From Saprospiraceae bacterium (lineage in GTDB: Bacteria > Bacteroidota > Bacteroidia > Chitinophagales > Saprospiraceae): DNA of 5,418 nucleotides. This document shows, piece after piece, positions 1-5,418 of the stretch (positions within the stretch are counted from its first letter, which is position 1; each line of letters starts with the position of its first letter). The stretch lies in assembly GCA_020630455.1 (NCBI GenBank), contig JAHDBK010000289.1:1-5418 (forward strand), written 5' to 3'. A model generated the notes under the pieces. That model made no database searches. It had not been told where the DNA came from and saw only the letters and a list, made by a program, of their open reading frames with translations. The translations under genes were made by a program, and so were the position numbers.

Positions 1-55
1 AAGACAAGTTCTTAATATATTGGTTTTCATAAAGATTAAAATTTAAACATGCTCT
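1..55 (+). repeat. Direct repeat copy 1, upstream of the ATPase gene
   Basis: This stretch recurs at 5242-5295 in the same orientation. By hand alignment 51 of 55 columns match: the first 18 bases (aagacaagttcttaatat) are identical, the middle differs by two substitutions and one indel (19-23), and the last 25 bases differ only at position 48 (c versus t). Similarity stops after ATGCTCT at 55. It begins at the first base of the window, so the true repeat may extend further left. It ends 40 bases before the ATPase start codon, so it could carry regulatory sites for that gene. An internal TAAA-A-TTTA palindrome (36-44) is present but is short and expected in AT-rich DNA. Function unknown; the repetition itself is certain. 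Confidence 0.9.
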
Positions 56-95
56 CAAGCCTAAATTTTCTTGCAACCTTCAAAATATACATAAA

Positions 96-3000
96 ATGGC
101 AGATGCAAATCAGTTAGAAACAGGTACATACGAAATAATCAGAAATCGCTTGACGAGTCAAACCAATGACTTAAATAATCGATTGTCTCAATTAAATGAT
201 GAACGTAAAAAGGTTTTCGGAGCAATTGAAACTCAATTGATTGCTAATGATAGAATTAATACAAAAAACTATTGTATTGCTAGAGATATTTTGGCTTTAG
301 GTGATGTGTGCCTTTTTGGTTATAATGTTCATGTTGGATTACGCGCAGGTATAAAATTAGAAGATGTTTTTTCTGCTTACCAATTTTCTGGAACTCATTT
401 TGTAGAAACAGATTTGAATTTTATCCAAAATGATAAATTCATTACTGATTTTAATAATTTATATAGGTATTATAAAAATGCCTTCTTTTCCAAGTTTATC
501 CGTTTGGGAGCATACTTGTATATGGTTTTTCAAGTATCTGAAAATGAAAAAGATATCAAGGCATTTAAATGGTTGATAAAAGGAAATAAAATTCAATATA
601 TTGATAATAGAAGCGAACATGAAGTCAGGTATCCAGAACAATACGAATTCAAGTGGGAAAGAGTGAGCCGAGAAAATCATCGCCATGGAAGACACCCTCA
701 TATATCTGTTTTAGACCGCGTTTTTGTAGAAACAGTCGGTGGCGACTTAACCATTAAAATTGAAGATAATACCAATGATGGATTAGGTATTTATAGAGAA
801 GACGTAGAATATCCTGACCAAACTTTAGATGATGCGGAGTTTTTATACGCCGATTTAGGAAATTTAATCGCTTTAAAAATAAAGCCTTATCAAGAAGAGT
901 TTAGATATTTTGTTTTTAATGAAAAATTAAATGAAGTACAAAGAGTCAATGCTTTGGAAGATTCTGGTGTCTTATTGCCTGATAATCATGGATTGATTTT
1001 TTCTAATGGTTATTATTTACAAACAGGAGAATTTAAGATTTTTGATAATAAAATATCAGATAAAACTTTTGAAAAAAGAATCGCTTCTCCCAATGGTGAA
1101 GATTTTATTTATGTCTTTTATAATCAGAAAAAAGGCACCTATGTATTGTTGATGTATAATATTATTCAGCAAGAAGTAGCCACTCCTATCGTTTGTCATG
1201 GTTACACTATTTTTCCAAATGGAGAATTGAGTTATTTTAAAGCAGAAGAAGACCCTACTAAGCATCACCTTGTCCAAATATGGCAAACCCCTTTCACTAA
1301 AGGAGAACAAGTTAAATCTGAGCATTCAAGTAATTATTTATATAAAGTGGGAAACAAAGACATCGTGAAAGCCATGTCTGAATGTAGAGAAATTATCATA
1401 TTAGCCAATAAAGAAGATTCCTATGCTGGTTTGTACCAAGATGTAGTCAAAAAATGTACAGATGTAATCGATGCCTATTATTGGATTAATAAAGGGGAAG
1501 CCTTTGAATTAGATAATCCTATTCGTCAAATTCGTCAAACAGCTAATTCTGCAATTGATGAATTTGCAAAAAAAATACGCATTCAAAAAAATACTAAAAA
1601 TCAAATTGAAATTGTTAAAAACAAATCTACTCAATTATTTAAAAAAGTAGATACAGGTGTTTTTGATAATATTCACGATTTTGTAGAAGCATTAACCGAA
1701 TTAAGAAGTTTAAGAGGTGAAGTGATTTCCTTGAAAGAATTGCGTTATACGGATGTTACTTTTGTAGAAGAATTAGAAGTTCAAACTACAGAAAATTATG
1801 AGAGTATTTCTCAACAATGTGTTACTTTCCTATTACAAGATGAAGCCTTAATCCCTTACCAAAAAAGAATCGAAGAAAAAGATAATGCTATAATTGAGGT
1901 CAGTACGAATAAGCAAGGTGAAATCCTTGAAGAAGAAATCAATCAAATTGGTACTGATTTGGAAATGTTGATTGAGATTGTTAGTAATTTAAAAATAGAT
2001 GATGCTACTCAAACTACTAAAATTATTGACAACATTACTCAAATGTATGGTGGTTTAAATCAAGTCAAAGCATCAATAAAAAGGAAGCGGAAAGAATTGA
2101 TGGGTACTGAGGCAATAGCCGAATTCAATGCACAAATTAAATTATTAGACCAAGGAATTATTAATTATTTAGATATTGCAAATACACCCATCAAGTGCGA
2201 TGAATATCTTACTAAATTAATGGTTCAGCTAGAAGAATTAGAAAGTAAATTTGTTGAGTTTGATGAGTTTGTCGAGCAATTGAGTGAAAAAAGAGAAGAA
2301 ATCTTTAATGCTTTCGAATCTCAAAAGAAATCTTTAACGGAAGCGCGTAATAATAGAACGACCTCCTTACAAAGAGCTGCCGATAGAATATTAGACGGTA
2401 TTCAAAATAGAGTAAAACAATATAAAGAAGTTGCTGAAATCAATGGCTTTTTTGCTGCTGATTTGATGATTGATAAAGTTCGTGATATTATTAATCAATT
2501 AATAGAATTAGAAGATTCTAACAAAGCGGATATCATTAGGACTAGATTGAAGACTTTGAAGGAAGAAAGCATTAGGCAATTAAGAGATAAAAAAGACTTG
2601 TTTGTTGATGGAAAAAATGTCATACGCTTAGGTAAACACAATTTTTCTGTCAATGTACAACCAATGGAATTGACAACGGTTTATCAAGATGGTAAAATGT
2701 TTTTCCATTTGACAGGGACGAATTTTTATGAAGAAATTAATGATGAAAAATTTCAAACAACTCAGGCTGTATGGAATCAATCTTTAATTTCTGAAAACAA
2801 TGCGATTTATCGTTCAGAATACTTAGCTTATTCTATATTTAATCATTCTGATAAAGAAGAATTGGCAGCACAAAAAAAATTACTGAACTTTGTTCAAAAA
2901 GTAGCTCAAGGAAGATATACAGAAGGTTACACTAAAGGGATTCACGATGAAGATGCTACAGCTATTTTAAAAGAATTATTGTTTTTATATGATAAAATCG

Positions 3001-4934
3001 ATTTGTTGAGATTCGCTCCTAATATTAGAGCTGCTGCTAAAATCATATGGACACATTTATTAGATAATTCAATTAAAAATACCTTTGAAAAACAATTTCA
3101 ATCTGCTCAAACAATAATGAATGTTTTTCCAGAGACCAAGGAATTTAATTATTTAATTCAAGAGTTAAAAGAGAAAATACAAGTTCATATTGATGCTGAT
3201 TTTCAAAACGTAAAAGCAATAGATGTAGCCAATTATTTATTTCAAGAATTAACGCATAATACTTCTTTTATCATTTCCAAAGAAGCAGAAGAATTGTACA
3301 TAGAATTCAATAAATACATCAAGCAAAAAAAATCATTTACACTATTTGAGCAATCTATTCAAGATTTAGATGAAAAAACAATTGAGCAATTTCAATTGGT
3401 CAAAAAATGGTTGGAAGCATTTATTCAAACCTTAAAAATAGACCATTATTTACCATTTTTGGATGAAGCAGCAGCTTTATTATTGATTAATGATTACAAT
3501 AAAAAGAGGGTAGTTAGTACCAAAACGAGTAGGGATATTCCTAAAATGCATGGTGAACATTCTGTCATAAACCAAGGCAAATACCACTTGGATTATAATG
3601 CATTTATTTCCAAATTAAATCAATTTGAAAATCATAATGTCCCTCAGTTTGAAAATTATCAAAATTATAAAAAAGAAATTACTCAAGAATTCAAACAAGA
3701 ATTGAGATTAGATGAATTTAAACCCAAAGTATTGAGTTCTTTTGTTAGGAATAAATTAGTAGATCAATTGTACTTGCCAATCTTTGGAGATAATTTAGCC
3801 AAGCAAATTGGTACAGCAGGAGAAAATACCCGAACAGATAGAATGGGGATGTTGTTATTGATTTCTCCTCCAGGTTACGGTAAAACAACCTTGATGGAAT
3901 ACATTGCCAATCGCTTGGGCTTGATTTTTATGAAAATCAATGGCCCTGCTATTGGACATGAAGTCCGCTCTATAGACCCGAATGATGCTCCTAATATGGC
4001 AGCAAGACAAGAATTACAGAAATTAAATTTAGCTTTAGAAATGGGCGATAATATCATGTTGTATGTCGATGATATACAACATTGTCACCCAGAGTTTTTA
4101 CAAAAATTTATTTCTTTATGTGATGCTCAACGAAAAATTGAAGGAGTTTACAAAGGAAGGCCTAAAACATACGATTTAAGAGGAAAAAGAGTCTGTGTTG
4201 TAATGGCTGGTAATCCATATACCGAAAGTGGAGAGAAATTTCAAATTCCAGACATGTTAGCCAATCGTTCGGATATTTATAATCTAGGTGATATTATTGG
4301 TGATACTGCTGATATTTTTGCATTGAGTTATATTGAAAATTCTTTAACTTCAAATTCTACATTACAAAATTTAGCTAATAAATCAATGAATGATGTTTAT
4401 ACCATGATTCAATTAGCAGAAAAAGGAAATAAAGAAGGATTAAACTTTGAAGCCAATCATTCTTCAGAAGAAATTAATGAATATGTTTCCGTACTTAAAA
4501 AAATGTTGAGGATAAGAGATGTTATATTAAAAGTCAATTTAGAATATATCAAATCAGCAGCTATGGCTGATGATTACAGAACAGAGCCTTCTTTCAAATT
4601 ACAAGGCTCATATCGTAATATGAATAAGTTAGCCGAAAAAATAGTGCCCGTTATGAATGATGAGGAATTGGAAACTTTAATCTTGGCTCATTATGAGGGT
4701 GAAAGCCAAACATTAACCACAGGTGCTGAAGCCAATTTCTTGAAATTAAAGGAATTGATGGGTAATTTAAATGATAATGACAAAACTCGTTGGGAAGAAA
4801 TAAAAACGACCTTTAATAAAAATAAAATTTTTAACAATATAGACGAAAAAAATCCAATGTCTCAAGTAATTGTTCAATTGAATAAATTTGTAGAGGGATT
4901 AGACGGTATTAAGAATGTTTTAGATAAAAAATAA
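96..4934 (+). CDS. Large DUF3686-type AAA+ ATPase ('DNA repair ATPase' family)
   Basis: A 1612-residue AAA+ ATPase, recognised as the DUF3686-containing family that databases call 'DNA repair ATPase'; I know of no firm experimental basis for that name and the substrate is unknown. Seen in order: helical N-terminus (about 5-50) with LETGTYEIIRNRL, then the family-like IARDILALGDVCLFGYNVH; a beta-rich section (about 185-400) resembling irregular propeller blades; a long charged helical/coiled-coil region (about 475-830); a conserved beta block with GKHNFSVNVQPMELT (846-860) and HLTGTNFYE (871-879); more helix; then the AAA+ module. Walker A is PPGYGKTT (1258-1265, Lys1263), Walker B is IMLYVDD (1320-1326), sensor 1 is AGN with Asn1373, a candidate arginine finger is Arg1391 in MLANR, and sensor 2-like GSYRN has Arg1507. 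There is no signal peptide or membrane segment, so it is probably cytoplasmic. The start is chosen because family-like sequence begins within ten residues, the leader before ATG is A-rich, and the frame has a stop at 30-32. The gene appears intact and is followed after 6 bases by a DUF4177 gene. Confidence 0.93.
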   Translation: MADANQLETGTYEIIRNRLTSQTNDLNNRLSQLNDERKKVFGAIETQLIANDRINTKNYCIARDILALGDVCLFGYNVHVGLRAGIKLEDVFSAYQFSGTHFVETDLNFIQNDKFITDFNNLYRYYKNAFFSKFIRLGAYLYMVFQVSENEKDIKAFKWLIKGNKIQYIDNRSEHEVRYPEQYEFKWERVSRENHRHGRHPHISVLDRVFVETVGGDLTIKIEDNTNDGLGIYREDVEYPDQTLDDAEFLYADLGNLIALKIKPYQEEFRYFVFNEKLNEVQRVNALEDSGVLLPDNHGLIFSNGYYLQTGEFKIFDNKISDKTFEKRIASPNGEDFIYVFYNQKKGTYVLLMYNIIQQEVATPIVCHGYTIFPNGELSYFKAEEDPTKHHLVQIWQTPFTKGEQVKSEHSSNYLYKVGNKDIVKAMSECREIIILANKEDSYAGLYQDVVKKCTDVIDAYYWINKGEAFELDNPIRQIRQTANSAIDEFAKKIRIQKNTKNQIEIVKNKSTQLFKKVDTGVFDNIHDFVEALTELRSLRGEVISLKELRYTDVTFVEELEVQTTENYESISQQCVTFLLQDEALIPYQKRIEEKDNAIIEVSTNKQGEILEEEINQIGTDLEMLIEIVSNLKIDDATQTTKIIDNITQMYGGLNQVKASIKRKRKELMGTEAIAEFNAQIKLLDQGIINYLDIANTPIKCDEYLTKLMVQLEELESKFVEFDEFVEQLSEKREEIFNAFESQKKSLTEARNNRTTSLQRAADRILDGIQNRVKQYKEVAEINGFFAADLMIDKVRDIINQLIELEDSNKADIIRTRLKTLKEESIRQLRDKKDLFVDGKNVIRLGKHNFSVNVQPMELTTVYQDGKMFFHLTGTNFYEEINDEKFQTTQAVWNQSLISENNAIYRSEYLAYSIFNHSDKEELAAQKKLLNFVQKVAQGRYTEGYTKGIHDEDATAILKELLFLYDKIDLLRFAPNIRAAAKIIWTHLLDNSIKNTFEKQFQSAQTIMNVFPETKEFNYLIQELKEKIQVHIDADFQNVKAIDVANYLFQELTHNTSFIISKEAEELYIEFNKYIKQKKSFTLFEQSIQDLDEKTIEQFQLVKKWLEAFIQTLKIDHYLPFLDEAAALLLINDYNKKRVVSTKTSRDIPKMHGEHSVINQGKYHLDYNAFISKLNQFENHNVPQFENYQNYKKEITQEFKQELRLDEFKPKVLSSFVRNKLVDQLYLPIFGDNLAKQIGTAGENTRTDRMGMLLLISPPGYGKTTLMEYIANRLGLIFMKINGPAIGHEVRSIDPNDAPNMAARQELQKLNLALEMGDNIMLYVDDIQHCHPEFLQKFISLCDAQRKIEGVYKGRPKTYDLRGKRVCVVMAGNPYTESGEKFQIPDMLANRSDIYNLGDIIGDTADIFALSYIENSLTSNSTLQNLANKSMNDVYTMIQLAEKGNKEGLNFEANHSSEEINEYVSVLKKMLRIRDVILKVNLEYIKSAAMADDYRTEPSFKLQGSYRNMNKLAEKIVPVMNDEELETLILAHYEGESQTLTTGAEANFLKLKELMGNLNDNDKTRWEEIKTTFNKNKIFNNIDEKNPMSQVIVQLNKFVEGLDGIKNVLDKK

Positions 4935-4940
4935 TAAAAA

Positions 4941-5159
4941 ATGGAAGCATACGAATATAAAGTTCTTAAGATAAAAGCTAAGAATAGCATCTTTTCTAGT
5001 AAGTATTTTAAAGAAGACTATTTTGATGATATACTCAATGATATGGGTAGGAAAGGGTGGACGCTAATTGATGCCATTCCTCTTACTTCTAATGGAACTG
5101 TCTTGGAAATATTGTACCATTTTTCTAGACCTGCTCAGGATATTTCGAGGTTGGTGTAA
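4941..5159 (+). CDS. Small DUF4177-family protein
   Basis: A 72-residue protein matching the DUF4177 pattern: an opening strand YEYKVLKI (4-11), a middle helix leading into LNDMGRKGWTLI (32-43) with the Gly-Trp pair at 39-40, a second strand region with Pro47, and a closing strand LYHFSRP (58-64). Length and order fit the family, which is small, soluble and of unknown function. There is no signal peptide or membrane segment. It begins 6 bases after the ATPase stop codon, with no room for its own promoter, so it is very probably co-transcribed and translated from the A-rich junction (ataataaaaa before ATG). Family recognition rests on motif recall; a role alongside the ATPase is inferred from position only. 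Confidence 0.85.
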   Translation: MEAYEYKVLKIKAKNSIFSSKYFKEDYFDDILNDMGRKGWTLIDAIPLTSNGTVLEILYHFSRPAQDISRLV

Positions 5160-5241
5160 TCTTGTTTTTTCAAATAATTCAAAATAAATAGCGATACTTT
5201 AGAGTATGTTTAAAATTTATCTCAATGATAATCAACATATA
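5160..5241. other. AT-rich intergenic spacer between DUF4177 gene and repeat copy 2
   Basis: No coding frame of note is seen here. It contains an imperfect tandem pair, TTCAAATAA (5169-5177) and TTCAAAATAA (5178-5187), and the weak hairpin described separately. Whether it matches the DNA left of repeat copy 1 cannot be judged because the window starts at that copy. Confidence 0.6.
5194..5207 (+). terminator. Possible weak terminator hairpin after the two-gene unit
   Basis: ATACT-TTAG-AGTAT forms a perfect 5-bp stem with a 4-base loop, 34 bases after the DUF4177 stop codon and followed by a T/A-rich run (gtttaaaattt). The stem has one G-C pair and there is no clean U-tract, so it is a poor intrinsic terminator. 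Its position is right, but short AT-rich palindromes are common in DNA of this composition. Confidence 0.3.
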
Positions 5242-5295
5242 AAGACAAGTTCTTAATATCTTTTTTTCATAAAGATTAAAATTTAAATATGCTCT
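5242..5295 (+). repeat. Direct repeat copy 2, downstream of the two-gene unit
   Basis: The second copy of the element at 1-55, same orientation. It keeps the 18-base left block (5242-5259) and the right block (5271-5295, one substitution at 5288). The middle is replaced by a run of seven T (5261-5267) and is one base shorter. It begins 82 bases after the DUF4177 stop and ends 28 bases before an ATG (5324) whose frame stays open to the window end. Its placement therefore mirrors copy 1, which ends 40 bases before the ATPase start. This fits a leader or operator shared by two genes, but a cassette boundary is equally possible. Confidence 0.9.
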
Positions 5296-5323
5296 TATTA
5301 CATTTGTCTTATTTACATATTGG

Positions 5324-5418
5324 ATGAAAATAATTATAACTTTATGTACTATTTTAATTTTTGATAATAGACGTTATTACGAAAAGTTTTTTATGAAAGA
5401 TAAATTAGTATTTTTAAT
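5324..5418 (+). CDS. Possible 5' end of a downstream gene (partial)
   Basis: An ATG opens a frame of 31 complete codons that runs off the window, beginning MKIIITLCTILIF and continuing through a charged/aromatic stretch (DNRRYYEKFF). An in-frame alternative start at 5393 would give MKDKLVFL. The hydrophobic first 13 residues could be a signal or membrane-anchor start, but AT-rich random sequence also encodes such runs. There is no A-rich leader like those of the two upstream genes. The main reason to consider it is its position just downstream of repeat copy 2, matching the ATPase gene's position after copy 1. Too little sequence is present to assign a family. Confidence 0.25.
   Translation, partial: MKIIITLCTILIFDNRRYYEKFFMKDKLVFL

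Noticed and set aside
62..69. TAAATTTT as a Bacteroidota-type -7 promoter element (TAnnTTTG) for the ATPase gene
   Set aside because: The final G is missing and no TTG-type -33 element is found at the expected distance. Such near matches are frequent in DNA this AT-rich.
49..117. Possible upstream leader peptide starting at the ATG conserved at the end of the repeat (22 codons, overlapping the ATPase start out of frame)
   Set aside because: The equivalent ATG in copy 2 (5289) gives only 12 codons with an unrelated sequence after the second residue. There is no ribosome-binding signal and no conserved peptide, so chance is the simpler reading, although the copy 2 frame does end in an ATGA overlap with the ATG at 5324.
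459..1325. Open frames on the minus strand (about 80-90 codons, at 459-701 and 1056-1325) inside the ATPase gene
   Set aside because: They lie antisense to an intact, family-like coding region, have no recognisable motif, and fit chance open frames opposite a long gene.
3875..4057. Minus-strand open frame of 60 codons opposite the Walker A/B region
   Set aside because: It is antisense to the most conserved part of the ATPase; its openness follows from codon use in the real gene.
1..5295. CRISPR or insertion sequence as the explanation for the repeats
   Set aside because: There are only two copies 5.2 kb apart with genes between them, no regular spacers, no transposase and no terminal inverted repeats in the window.
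5355..5363. TAATTTTTG as a promoter element for a gene starting at 5393
   Set aside because: It has one extra base relative to TAnnTTTG and lacks a convincing upstream element.

Overview
The window is AT-rich, with A-rich leaders before the start codons instead of clear Shine-Dalgarno sites. Together with the protein families present, this suggests a low-GC member of the Bacteroidota (Flavobacteriia, Saprospiria or Cytophagia type). That placement is inferred from composition and family recall, not from a marker gene.

Layout: positions 1-95 are a 5' intergenic/leader region that opens with one copy of a ~55-bp repeat. Positions 96-4934 are one very long + strand gene for a 1612-residue AAA+ ATPase of the DUF3686 type, usually labelled 'DNA repair ATPase'. 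Six bases later, 4941-5159 encodes a 72-residue DUF4177-family protein, almost certainly in the same transcript. Positions 5160-5418 are intergenic: a short AT-rich hairpin, then a second, slightly diverged copy of the repeat at 5242-5295, then a frame starting at 5324 that stays open to the window edge and may be the start of the next gene.

The ATPase has an N-terminal helical segment, a beta-rich and possibly propeller-like section, a long helical/coiled-coil middle, a small conserved beta block, more helices, and a C-terminal AAA+ module with Walker A, Walker B (Asp-Asp, not Asp-Glu), sensor 1 and a sensor 2-like arginine. This suggests a large ATP-driven remodelling machine with long arms. 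Its substrate is unknown and the 'DNA repair' label is not supported by anything visible here. The DUF4177 protein is a small co-transcribed partner of unknown role.

The most unusual feature is the direct repeat (51 of 55 aligned columns identical) bracketing the two-gene unit. It lies upstream of the ATPase start and again upstream of the possible next start. It could be a shared regulatory leader or the scar of a cassette duplication or insertion.
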